The position numbers were made by a program, and so were the translations under genes. From positions 124,001 to 188,000 of the forward strand of contig JAWZYV010012260.1 of NCBI GenBank assembly GCA_038373885.1: a stretch of 64,000 nt of DNA, given 5' to 3'. A model generated the notes under the pieces. The model did no database searches. It had not been told where the DNA came from and saw only the letters and a list, made by a program, of their open reading frames with translations. Position 1 is the first letter of the stretch. Each line of letters starts with the position of its first letter. Of this stretch, positions 11,301 through 25,538 are shown piece after piece. Source of the stretch: Cheiracanthium punctorium. Lineage: Eukaryota > Arthropoda > Arachnida > Araneae > Cheiracanthiidae.

Positions 11301-14300
11301 AAGGGTGCGGCTTCCATTAGAGTGTGCCCCAGTGGGAGGAAGAACGTCTTATCAAGGGGTAAATTTTGAACCAATTCCAGAGGAGGGACCAACCCCTGAA
11401 ACCGGCACTCCCAGAGGCAGCGTTTGAACATGGAGGATATTGGAGCCGCGACGGATTTTACGTGCACCCGCTCCCATTACCGCACACGGTCCCACAGCAA
11501 TCGAATCGATCCGAGAGGAAGTTGACTCTCCCAAGCATTGGCCAACCCGGAGGCTGCTTCATTTGCCATGTTCTTATGGGAACGGAGTTTAGCACCCAGA
11601 CCACTGCGGGACATGCTTGAATATAATATATTATTTAAGCATAATATGATTTAAATTCAAGTGTAAAGTATATTAACCTTTAATTATATTATCAAATAAA
11701 GTATATTATACTTTAAAGAAGCATAAATATTTTAAGGGATTCATTTCAAATTCCCTTGAAAATATAAAGGTAGAACAATGCTGGTTCTGTCATGTGCTTT
11801 GGATGTCTCTACATCTCAAGATTATCTATATTTGTGATTTTCTATATTTATAAAGCACGTCGTGTTGTAGTTACATTTAAATACAGCACAATTTGCACGT
11901 AGTAACGTAAATTTTCTCAGTGAAGATCAGATAGCGGTTCATGGAAGGTGGCTGGTAATTCCTTCCCTCGTTTCATATTTAATCTGTTCAACCCCGTTGT
12001 TGCAAAGACATCTTGACGAGCGTCCCCCTTCTGTACCTGCTGTTCCTTTCCGCATTGGTTTTTGAATGCCTAGTAATTCAAAGACCAACATTACACACAT
12101 TTACATTGGTTATCTCAACCATGTTTATCTTTCTTTCTGTCTTAATATCAAAGGAGCTTGAGTTTCTTTTTTTATTTTTACAGATACATCCTTATCTCTT
12201 CCAATTTCTCGCTGAAAACTTCTCGAGAAAAGAATGTACCATTTTTGAACCGGCTCCTCAGCAACCGTAAGTTTAAAAACTTTTCATTTAACTTCTAATA
12301 TTGCAATAATGAGGAGCAATCAGATATAGACATCATACAGGCCTCTTTTCTGTCTGTAGGTGGGAGCGTGCGTTATAAAATAAATTAGCTACTATTTATG
12401 AAATTTGGTGTGAATGTCACGTAGTACCATAAATGGTAGCTGGCTTTTAAATCAGCAAATTACAGTCCCTCACACGCAAAAAAAATGCTTGTTTAATGCT
12501 GAGTATGAAAAAGTTCGATAAAGCTCTGTACTAATATACTGAATTTCTATAATTTTGTGTGAACTCTTTTAGTATAAAATAAACAAGGATCTTATCAACT
12601 TTTATTTGGAAAATGTTTCTGTCATTAAAAGATTACTGAATCAGCAAACGTAAAAATAAAACGCCCCGGAGATAATCATTTTATCATATCATAAAACAAC
12701 ATTTATATAAATACCTTTACTAGTAACAACAATATGATTATAACAACATTTGGAACAATCATAGAATAAATATAAAGCATGAAAATTCTATACTACTTCC
12801 GTTGACACGGTATGACTAATATCGCGCAACTGTAGCCTTACGCATTGTCATGGTGTAAAAAAATTTCCTAAGAAAATTCACATCTGATCTCAATATCTTG
12901 AATGGATCATGATCTTTTAATCTGTATTAATATGAAGCATCGAACAAATGAACCGTAGATTAAAGACTGCTAATCAAAAATACATTTTAAAAGTTTTTAA
13001 TAGTAATTCGTCTTTTAAAATTTATTAGTTCTTTTACCAGGAAAGTAAATGTTTTGTTGTACTCAAGAAACATTTTGTTTGCGTTATTTTAACCTCCTAA
13101 CTTTGGATTAACAAATTATTTTGTCTTCAACAAAAATTTTCCTGAAACAGCTATTCAAACTAGCACCATTTTAGCCTAAAATATTACAAATCATTCCTTT
13201 TTCAGTGTAACGGTATGACTCTTACTTGTATTGAACTGAAAATAAAATTGTTAGACTTTGTTTCATTTTGTGCTTATAGGGCTTATAATGAATCTGATAC
13301 GACTCTTAATTGTGTCGTTTCTCAGTTTGAATTTTTACTAATAACCGTAATATTAATTACTAATAACCGTACTATTAATATTAATTACTAATTACCGTTA
13401 CTAATAACCGTAATATCTCTTGGCAACCAAAAGAAAATCTCTAAAAAAAATTAGTATAATTTCACGCTAGTTGCTTTTATTGACAGTAAACAAGATTAGC
13501 ATAATCCCCTTTAAATTATTACACATCTTTAATGATAACTTTGACAGTTGTGGTAAATAATGTACTTAACAACATAGAATTGTTGCAGGCACATTTCTCA
13601 TCCAAGAACTTCCTGCCAAAATTAAAATTTCAAATTGTTAAACAGCATTTTTGCATGAATATTATATAGTTAAGTACCATCAAGAGGTAATGATAAAATA
13701 AAATCGAGATTTCTAATTCATTGGTAACCATATTAAATCACTTTTTTCTTTTAATATTGTGAAGTTACTGCATATGCATAGAACACATGGCTGTCGCCTT
13801 TATCTATTGTCTTTCTAAGTTTTGATAGCTTATATAAAATACCTGCTATGAAAATGTGTTTTTAAGGATGAAATAAACTGATTTTTACCTTTTTACCTTT
13901 TTTATATAAAGGAATTGCGTCTGTGGAGGGACTCTCAAAGAACACAAATCAAGAGCTGTTTTTGAGAGTACTTTGCCTGGAACTGTAGACCGTCGAAAAG
14001 TCGTAGCTGTCAATGATGGACCAAGAATTAAGAGCTATCCAACGAATGCTTATGGAAAAATTGAATTTCAGATGGATGGCTTGGGTCTTTTAAAACCTGC
14101 TAAAGTGAGTACTTTAATTATCAATATTAACTCTATGGGTGCTTATTGTTTCAGTATGTTTTATTACGTTTAATGTACTACTTCGCTAGCAAGTTTTCCA
14201 TTCATTTTGTCTACAGTCATCTCGTTTATTAAATATAGCATCAGCGACAAGACATCATAATTTATGCAGGTGTTTGTTAATTCTTCTCACAAAATAAAAA

Positions 14301-14480
14301 GGAAAGGAACAAACCCTTTTCACCCGCGAAGTAGGGTCACAAATGTAGTCTGTTTATTCACCGAAATTTTCCACCAATCCTTCCCGAAAACAGCTCTCTC
14401 GTAGAAAAATTACATTTTCCATTTAAAAAATAGGTGCTGGAGCTCCATCAGTAGGCTTAAAGGGTCAAGTCCCTCCCCCT

Positions 14481-14518
<38 letters not shown>

Positions 14519-17500
14519 GAGAGAGAGAGAGAAATATCGCCTCCAATTATACCAATGACATTTGTCTCATTCAAAATAAAGTACAACTTACATTAGTCAA
14601 TTGTAGATGAATGGCTTTTTTAATTAATAATTTTAAGCAGACATTCAGTGGAAATTTATCTAAAACTGAAACACTACAATCTAAATTTAAAAATTAAATT
14701 TGGAATTGCTATTAAATGGTCCAGAGCGAGTTCTTTAAGCATATTTTGCTTCCGTTTTTAAAATTAAAGTCCGTTGAATATCAAAAACTAACCTGAGAGT
14801 TTTTCGTGAGTTTCTATAGTACTTTAATTTAAACTTATTTATCGGAGTAAATTAATATTACTAGAGCTCGAATTAAAAAAAAAATAGTAATATCTATAAT
14901 GTTTTTGAATGAACTTATTTTAATGATTAATAAATAATGCATACATTAAAAAACTGCAGTTTATTGAAAAGTTAATTTGAATGACATATATCTAATAATT
15001 CTATATTACACTTTAGAACTTTTAAAATATTTGCCAATTTTTTTCCTTTTTTGTTTAGGTTCATCAGCATATTCATTTTTGAAACGTATCCCTTTTATCT
15101 GACATACTTTGAGTGTGTAATGGTGCATAAAATAATATCATTAGCCATATTTTTAATGGTTAAAAGTGGTGCATTGTGGTCTTTAACCTTTAATATATGA
15201 TTGAACTCATTGCATACTCAAAATGAGAGGATAAAAGAAATACTTTTAGAAGAATGAACTTAAAAATAAACCTGAACCTTTTTTGAAAAACTGGATGTAA
15301 ACATTTTTAAACTTCCTTAAAATTGTAGGATTTAATTACACTGCTCAACAGCCATTTTGCCTCTGGGATGTGATACATCAATTAGTATGTAATTTGTAGA
15401 ATCCGAATCTACCTTTCAAAATGCTCTAGCACGTAAGATTTTAGAGTTTTTAAGGATTTTTATTTTTTTTTTAATTTTACTACTTTCCATTCTTTTATTT
15501 TAATGTTTAATGTTTAATTTTTTTTTCGAAAGTTGGGTACAAGAGTGCTATAAGATCAACAAATTCTCGCTTGATGTCAGATGTTACACAGGCAGAGTGT
15601 TATTCATTAGATGGACAGATTATCCAGTAGTGCGAAATAAACATTATGACCTAGCAGGCGCGTAGCCAGGAAAATTTTTCGGGGGGGGGGATATGAACTT
15701 ATATGTGTATAAATAGACGGAATTTCATCACTAATCCAAAAATTTCGGCGGGGGGGGGGTATATCCCGATATCCCCCCCCCCCTGGCTACGCCCCTGTGA
15801 CCTAGTGAATGTTGAAACTTGCATGGTGCAATTACTATCGTATTTATCTCAGCCTAAGAATGTATTGAGAGTTTTTTTTAATAAGTGAGTGTTTCTGTTG
15901 ATAGGTATTTTTATTCTAAAATTTGCCTTATACATATATTTAAAACTTACATTTACTAAAAATAACAACTAGTAAACATAGTTGTTCTCTTAACCACCCC
16001 GACAACTTTTGCTATGTCTGTGAGAAATTCACACCAAAAGCCCCAAAAAACAATTACTGATTTGATTAAGAAGACCTATAAATTATATTTTGATAGTCCT
16101 CTTGGGATCAAGATAAAATTTTTGCGCCTCATATTCGTGCATAACATGTACTACTAGTTCAACCAAGTGACTGAAAGGAAAATGCCGAGCTATGCAATTC
16201 TCAATTCCTATGGTGTGGAGTTAGCCTAAGGATCATTTTTCAGCCTATAACGTCTGCCTCACGAATATTGCAGGGCATTCTCTATCAAAACTAGACATAA
16301 AAATAAAGTATAAAATGTATCTTCAGTGCATTTGACGGTTGACATAATGAAAGGTTGCATATTCCTGCCTGTAATTTGCAAGACATAGAATCAGGAACAA
16401 TGCCAAGTGAATGAAGACGCTTATCAAGAATCTGTAGAATTATTCCTCTCATTCTCAAGATTTTTCGCCTCAGCTCTTTAATCAAAAGGAGTTGAACAAT
16501 TTGGTTCGCGATCTAAAACTTTCAAAACAGCAAGCTGAACTTTTGGGGTCGAGACTGCAACAACGAAACCTTCTAGCTCCAGGTACAAAAATTTCCTGTT
16601 TGAGATCAAGAGGTACTTCATTCGCTCAATATTTTGACATGCAGAATTCAATGTGTGTATGTAGAGATGTCAATGGTCTGCTGGTGCAGCTAGGTGTACA
16701 ACATAACCATCAGGAATAGTCACTCTTTATTGACTCTAGGAAAACAAGATTGAAAGCAGTACTACTGCATAATGGCAATACTTTTCCATCTGTGCCTTTG
16801 GCTCATGCAGTAGACGTGAAAGAAACTTATGAAACTGTGTCCACTATAGAGTAAAGTGGTTAAAAGGAAATCACAGTAATTGTAAAGGAAAATGTGAAAA
16901 ATACTCCACAGGTTGAGCCCAATAAAATCATTTTGCCTCCGATTCATGTCAAGTTGGGTTTTATGAAGAACTTTGTTACAGCTCTGGATAAATGAGGTCA
17001 GGTCTTCAATCATTTGAAAGAAAAGTTTCTCAAACTGAGTGAAGCAAAGTTAAAAGAAAGTATATTTATTGGATCACAAATAGAAAAATTGTTCAGCGAT
17101 CTATCGTTTGATATCAGACTGACAAATATCGAATTAGCGGCTTGGTCCTCATTCAAACGAAGTGGGAAAGGCATTTTGGACAGGAAAAAGATGATATCTA
17201 TGTTGGAATGTGTATACATATAAATACCAATGTATACATATAAAATAATATTGAATTATGAAGTTCTTAATATGAATTTCTTGTTAGTTTCAATTCTATC
17301 AAATTTTGCCGGTATTTCTTCTGATTTTCCTGTGCCTCTTGGAAATGTGACGTAATAGACATAAATTGATTTTACCAGTGAATTCAGCACCCTGAAATTA
17401 AGTAAATCCACCCATTTAAAAACCAGAGGCAGAAAAAAAGTTTAAATTTGTTGACTAGTGTTATTAGATAAGTCCGCCCACTGGGTGCCCCCATAATTAA

Positions 17501-20500
17501 ATGGCCACACCTTCGGGCAGTTATGGCAAAGGCTTGTGGCCAGTGCCTGCCCATTAGAAAAAAAAATTATTAGATAAGTGACATTCAAATTCACTTTTCA
17601 GTAAATAACCATGATTCAATAAAATGTAGTTTTAAATTCTACAGATTATTTACTAGCTGTGGAATTATTATTTATGCAGATAATGTCAATAGGAACAATT
17701 TGTAGACACCTAAAAAATGCAAGTATTTTTTTTGTCTCATTAAACAAAGATTTAAATCGCCCTTAAAAAACCATAAAAAGACCTTAAAAACACCCATTAC
17801 AGTTCAACGTTGAATGCTAACAACAGATTCAAAGACCAACGCTAGGAAGTACCTAAAAACGTTGTGGACTCTGAAAGGGAATGTTCTCTGTTGCATATTC
17901 TACATTACTGCTTGCAATAAACATTAGTATTCAGTAATAACCTTTGTCATTTTTATCCTTTGTCCTTCATTCCAGTAAAATGTATAAAAAAGAATTTTTT
18001 TTTTCTTTTCTCGTTAAACCGAGTTCAGTGTCCTAGGTTCTGAAATTTCTGATTATGAATTCTTCTTGCATCCTCAGGTAACTATACAGTTGAGACAAAG
18101 CATATTTAAATTCGGAATACGTACAAACTTACTCGAGCAGATAGATTATTTTTTAGTGTCAAAGATGTGCTGGGATTTTTTTTTTTTAAGTTGAAAGTGT
18201 AATTGGTACAATCTGAATTTAATGGTGCACTATTTGGAATCAATAGAAAGGATGGACAAACAAGAAAAATGATTTCAATCAGGCGATTTAAATCAATACA
18301 TGATATGATTTTTCTGAGAAGACACGGACTGGCATCACTCCGATACAGATTTGCAATATACAGCGCCATATTACCGACAGGGCAAATGGGGCAGTTGCCT
18401 AGGGCTCACAGATTTGGGGGGGGGGCAAAATCTTATATTTTACACTTTAATAATTTTACAATAAAATAAAAAAAGACAGAAACATCTGAAAAGTTATATT
18501 ATTTTTCAATCATAAATTATGAACAATGAAAATAATTCAAATTTACATTTGTATAAATTAATTTAAACTTTTTTCAATTCGTCGAAAGGTTCTACAGTCG
18601 TATAGCATCTTAGAGTAATGTTCTACTGATGTTACCTGTTTCATTGTCATCATATATATTCATTTATTTCAGATTACTTAAAATAAAATTTCGTGTTTAG
18701 AGGGAGGGGAGATATATTTAAAGCTTTTCAGAATAAACCAATCACAATTGGTTTTTCGGGTGGGGAGAGATTATCGCGTGGGGCTCAATTTTTTTTTTTT
18801 TTCTTTCGCACAAAACCCACAGTTGCCTTGTTCGGGCTCTGGTATGTGTATGAGAAAAACTTGAATTAAAATATTATAATAATTGTAGATGCTAAGCACA
18901 AAAAATCTGCTCATTTGCTGTAAAGAATTTAAGCGATGAAGTAAATAAGAAGCAAAGAAGTTTACCGGTAACAGAAGAACCAATAATCAGTAAAGAAGTT
19001 AAGCAGTAACAGAAGAACCAATAATTTGTAAAGAAGTAAATCAGTAACAGAAGAAAACAGTGATATTAATTCGCTGTACGTAGATCCCAATAGTAGTGCG
19101 GTCACTTAAAAAAACAGGTTCATCGTCACACTGTAAAGTTTTAGTTTGGAAATACAGCATCGCATAGATCTCTGATTATGAATTATTTATCCTATTTTCC
19201 AGTTTGAAACTAATTCTTCAGTACACTTAATTACTTAAATAAAAGTAAAAATATGTAATTTTTGTTAACATTATTAGGATACATGAAATGCGTTTAACAC
19301 GAAAATGCTTAACATGAAAAATTGGTTGACACGAAGAATGCGAGTGATTGCGTGCCATTTGCTTTATTTTAACACGAAATAAAAATCGTTCTTTGCGTAA
19401 CTTAGACATGTAAATAAATATCAGGCATTTAAAAATTATTTTAGATTACACTTAAAGATTTGTATTGTACACCTTTTCACAAAAATATTCAGGTCTAAAA
19501 TTTCCTATGTCGGTTTCATATATAAAATATTATTCTTTATAAAAATATAATTATTTAGTATGTACTATAGCAACTTCTCATACTTTCAAACTGCGTGTTT
19601 TCAAAAATAAATAAATTAATTAAATAACTATCATAAAGATTACGTGAATCCAACAGAGAAAATGATTACATTTCTTTAGTTAAACTGAGAAAACCCACAA
19701 ATAAATCAGGAAATCAAATTTATAAAATTTGATAGCTTCAAAATTATTAGCGAATTTTTTCGTGTGTATCACTTTAGACGAAATTCTTTTTCGGTCCCCT
19801 CAGTTTCGTGTTAAACGTTTTTAAATGAAATTACATTTTACGTTGTTATTCTATGCATCTCAAATTTTGCAAGTAACAAAGTAATTGTCTACCAGTGAAG
19901 AAAGATACCTTTTTTGTGTTCCTTAACAAGTTCCTTTGATTTGACCGTAATACTCTAGTAGAGATTTCATGCTGCAAAAAAACACTATCCAAAAGAGTTA
20001 CAAAAGGTTGCTTGAACACAGTATTATAAATTCAATGAAGAATATTCCTCTAAAAGGCGTTTTATTAATGGTTTTTTCTGTATTTCAAACAAAATGTAAA
20101 ATAATATTTTTTAAGGAATTCTATTAAATACTACAGTCTAATGTCTTACTAAATGCCTATATTAAGTGTTTACAAAATGTAACGTAATTACATGTTCAGA
20201 GGATATTAATGTGTTATCTGGTTTAGTCGTTTATCAGACAATAAGAGATTGTACTTTCCCTTTCATCTTCATAGTAATGATTTCGTTTTGCGCTGGTAGT
20301 ATAATGGAATCAGAGAAGTTGGTATTATCCTAGAAAATGAGAATTCATTACATGAGGCAGAGTAAAGAAATCTATTTTTTTTATTCGAATTTCCCAGATA
20401 TGGAAAAAACTTGACTTTTGATATTTATACTAGAAAGAAACTGCATTTTTAATTTTAATTTAAAATCCCACGTTTATCCCCCCGCAGAAAATCCTCAGTC

Positions 20501-23500
20501 ACAGAAACTACGAAAATTGTCACTTCATGGTGATTAACGTATCATGTGTATCTGAATTGAAAATGATGTTTATGACCTATTAGTTAAAAATAAAACTAAG
20601 ATAACTTTTATCTTTGCAGTTATGTATTATAAAATAAATTAATTTTAAACTTTAGTAAAATACTAGAATTTTTTTTGGTAGAATTTTTTTGGTGTGACTA
20701 ACTTAACACTGGGACTGCAAAATGTTATGTTAGTCACCTCTCTTAAATAGCCAAAATTACTAGTATTTAATTAAGTATCAAAATGTAAACCATTGTTTCT
20801 TTATTTATGATACTATTATGCTTGGTATAGAGCTGAAAAATTCTTTTAGCTTTATTTTTAAATAATCAGTAAAAAAAAATTCAATTTCTTACGCTTTTAC
20901 TATGAAATGATCCGAAATTATGTCCCATGTGACTTAAATTTTGCATTTTTGCATTGTTTTCTCTAAAATCAAATACAATTTTTAAATCGTGGTTTAAAAA
21001 AATCCCATTAATTTCCCTTTTTGATATAAACAATCTTGTAAAAATAAAGGGAATTTGAAACTGGCAAAACAAAAAACTTATTACTGCGAAAAAAATTTGT
21101 CAAATTTCCGGGAAAAATTGCCAGTCAGGATGCCGGTTTATTTCCGTATGTTTTACATATGTCTTCCGTACTTTTTACAGATTCTCTGTTCATTTTACAG
21201 AAATCTAAGTAAAACGAAAGATTTCTGTAAAATAAACTGAGAATCTGTAAAAAATTACAGAAGACTTCTGTAAAACATGCAGAAATAAATTGGTGTACTG
21301 GCTGACAATTTTTTTCCGTAAATTTGACAGACATTTTTTGTAGTGTGGAAGGTAACTTAACGCACCATTTCTGTACACAATAATTCCTTATACTACTGCA
21401 CATTATTGGGGATATTATGTATGGGGAAATATATTCCTCATAATAATTCCCCATAGTAAACAATAATGTCTGAAAAAGCTAAGAAATAAAAACAATATTT
21501 ATGAATGTGTTTGGAAGTAACCTTTGCTGTCTTGCAGTACATTCGACTTGCTGATGACAATTGTTTAGATGCACTAGTGTCTTTGATGCAAGATTACTGG
21601 AAGATGAATGAACCCAAACCTCCAGAATTCATCATATCTGTTATTGGTAATACGTCATCTTTCGTAGACGATAGTGAATGGAAAAAAGCCTTCGGAGATA
21701 CGTTAGTAAAGGTAACTTTAAAATCTCAAAATGGGAAAAAAATGTAGTATTTATTGTGATTTTACTCATTTTTTTTTTCCTAGGTCGAGCTTCTCATTTG
21801 CCTATCATGGCTGAACATACTATACAGGGCCTGCTTATGCTTATGCTAATCATCCTTGTCTATTTTATTCTTACACTCTTAAGCGAACACCACACTACAC
21901 GTTTAGGTATTTCACAGTATCCAGAGCCGCTAAGGAAGATCGGTTCAACGCCTATTCCATTGGGATTTGAAAAATGAATGTGACTATAAAATACAGTAGA
22001 AATTTATGTAAACTCCTTTAAAATTTTAATATAATTTTCTAAATATAGACAAACTTTAATCATACTTCAAATGATCAGCATTCAGTCAAAATTTGTTAAG
22101 GGTGTTAAAAACAAGATTTTCAAGCACATTTTTCAACAAAATTTATCTGAATCATGGTTAAACTAAGCGATATTTTTGTCTATGGGCTTCTGAAAATTGA
22201 AGAATTATATAAGTGCATCAGTTATATATATTTCAAAAGCTATGAATTGAATAAGGAACCTTTTTTTCCCTATTAGATGATCCAGCTTTCTGTGCTTTCT
22301 ATTCTGCCAAGCATTTAGTAAATTGTTATAAATTTCAGCTTTTATTTTTGTTATATGTTGAATTAATTGCAATATGAAGTAAAAAAGCAAAAATATAAAT
22401 TCCGGAATAAGATATGTCTCCTTTTTATCAGTACGTCAATACATATCAGGATGTCACTGCATTTTATCTTCTCATCACCTCTGTGATTTGATTCGGCATT
22501 ATGTGTTTTAAAAACTTTCCAGCAAACACATAAGTTTTTAGGATTTCTGTTTGCCTGGCTATTCTTCCTCCGTTATTGCTATGCATTATACCATGAACAC
22601 TAATGAAATCATGTAAATTATAACATTTATTTTTCTTTTATAGGAATACACTAAAAAATACTAATTCATTGCACTGCATAGGGAGTTATTGCTTAAAGTG
22701 AATTTTAGAAAAGTTAATTTATTTTAAGCAGCACAAAATTTGCATTCGTTACTGAAGTTCATATAAAAAATGCTCCTTATCAGTAATAGTATATAATAGC
22801 ATTAACTCTAATAGGTAGAAACGTGCAAAATAATTCCAATACATATAGTTCATGACCAGTAGTTCGTTTAAGTGCATTTTAGAGGTGCTAGTTATTTTAA
22901 AACAATGAAAACATATGCATTGAGTTTTAGGAGAGCATACTCTTCAGTGAAAAGAATGAACGTACGAATTTCAGCTTTTTTACAAGGTCTCGCAAGATTA
23001 CAATAATAAGAGTGTGTGATTGAAAGAAGTAGTACTTTGGTGAGATTGTTTCGTTTAATTAATGTTATTATACAGGATTCGCCATAAAGAGTGAAACACG
23101 CTTTAATTCTTTACCTGTTAAAGATGAATGCCCGGTATGCAGTGCAAAAATGTTTAAAATAAGGTAGGAAATAAGAAACTTGAATCATAAAAAATAAGAT
23201 TCATATACAGTGCGCACCGGTCATAACGTATCTGGGATATAACGTACTATCGGTTATAACGTACCTAAAGGCTAGGTCCCGATTGAAGTCCCATATTTAT
23301 AATGTTATTTAACTTCGGTTAAAACGTACTTAACAAAAGTACGTACTTCGGCTGTAACGTACTTTTTATACCACAGCCAAGAATAAAATTTTGCTTTTCT
23401 TAAGCATTTTATTTCCTTTTTTCTCAGAAATTTCAGTTCTTTCAAGAACACTCGTTGTCAGTGTTCGGATTCTCTAGCGAGATAAATTGTGCATGAACGA

Positions 23501-25500
23501 AGGGAGTGATCCTTTTATATTTTTCGCCTGCTAGGTAGGGCTAAGAACAAGACCATGGTTTTTCTTTGTCATTCATCCATGGAAATGCTTTCTGAAAAGT
23601 CTGTCTGTAATGATTCTGATGATAGTGAAGAAGAAACAGAGGAGCCTATACCAAGCATACCCGATGCATTCAATGATGCAAAAACATTATCACGATTTTT
23701 TGAATGCCACAATGATGATGCAGAGACTACAAAAGTCTATTATGAATATACAAAACGGTATTTTTAAAGAACGGTATTTTTATGAATATACAAAACGGTC
23801 TTTTATTTAACTTAAATTTTAGAAAATCAGCCTTTTTTAAAATGCATATTATAGTGAAATTATGAGTCCACCTTCCTTTTTTGCGTAATATTGAATCATG
23901 CCGGCGGTATTGCTTATAACGTACTTCGGCTATAACGTACTACTTTTTTAGATCTCGTGAGAGTACGTTATAACCGGTGTCTACTGTATCTGCATCTTTA
24001 AAATTGAAATCAGTTATTCAATTGAAGTTAGTATGTTCAATTGAAAGTTCAGCATTGTGACTGGAGACCATTTATCAAATGAAAAATTAAATTTTTTGGT
24101 ATGTCACAAAAAAGATTGAATTGGATGATAATGGCCATATAATGAGTACCAAATGCGCTTTATGATCCCTGTCTGATGCTTTATTAAGATTAGTGATAAA
24201 AAAAATTATACACACACATTAAAGTATCTTTAATCTAAAGAATCTCAATCATTTTATTCATGATCAGTACTTTGATTGACGAAACAGACTTTCACATGGT
24301 ACGGAAAAGTGGAACAGATCAAATTTTTTATATATGAGATGATTTTAAAGATGCAAATGTGTTTTTTAATGATCTTCCTAATTAAAAATAAGAATTTTCT
24401 AAGAGTTAATTTGTTTAAAAGGCCGTATAAACGTTTAAAAAAGTAATTTTTTAAAATTAATGGCAGAACTATTTCATTAACATAGTCTTATCTTTGTTTT
24501 AAACATTTCTGCATCTTGCATGGCCCATTCATCTTAACTGAGTGAAGAATTAATGCACATTTCAATTTTTGGAATACCCTGTATATTTACAAGTGAGACA
24601 ACTATCTTGAAAAGGGTTTTTAAATCGATGCATTTGCATGATTTACGTCTCTTGTTAAAGTACGAATGATATATAATATCCTTTTTTTATAGGCTCTCCT
24701 AACAGCCAATGCTTGGTTATTTACCGGAGGTTTAAATTTTGGCTTAGTTAAGGTTGTTGGCGATGCTGTAAGGAAACGTCAGTACCTTGTGTCTACAAAA
24801 GACAGGATGATTCATGCAATCCGTTGCATAGGTGTTACCAAGTGGGGATGCGTGGAAAATAATGAACTTCTTGTAAATACAGATATGAAAGTAAGAACTT
24901 CGTCATATTTATAGCTAGAAAAGTTCTTTTTCAATGAATAACTTGTTTTTTTTTATGGAAAGTTTATTAGCTCTCTCGATTTAGTGCAGCAGTTTTCTTG
25001 AGAAGTCAATTTACAAGTGCTTGAGAAGTCCTATTTTATTTGATTTCTATAAGCTGTATGCCTATAAATCTGTACATATAAAGTAAGCTATTCTGAATAA
25101 CTCGTTAACGGCCAAGCAAAACTACAAGAATACAGATATGAAAATTTAGGAATTTATTCCTTTAGTGTCTAAGTCATCCCTTAAATAATTGAATTTTCAA
25201 AATTTGCCCTCCTCCTACGGGCTTGCAGACAAAAATCTGGGTTTTTGTTTTTATATCGTTCTTTATACCTAAAAGAAGAAAGCAGGTTTTTAATTAAATT
25301 TTCACCGATGTAAAACAGGAATACCAAAAGATATATTGACATCAGGATTTTTTGAAATTTTTCTTACAAATAGTAAAGAAGAGTAAGTGCATCTTTTATA
25401 TTTCTCTTCATGCCCTCAAATTAAAAAAAAAAAAAATTGACTTATTATGTAAAAACAACGAAAGCATACAAAATAAATCTTTTTGCACTGTTACCCAATA

Positions 25501-25538
<38 letters not shown>

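Noticed and set aside
21678..21977. A 99-codon ORF on the + strand with hydrophobic stretch
   Set aside because: It overlaps the exon 4 donor in another frame and runs into low-complexity intron; the hydrophobic part is not a recognisable channel segment.
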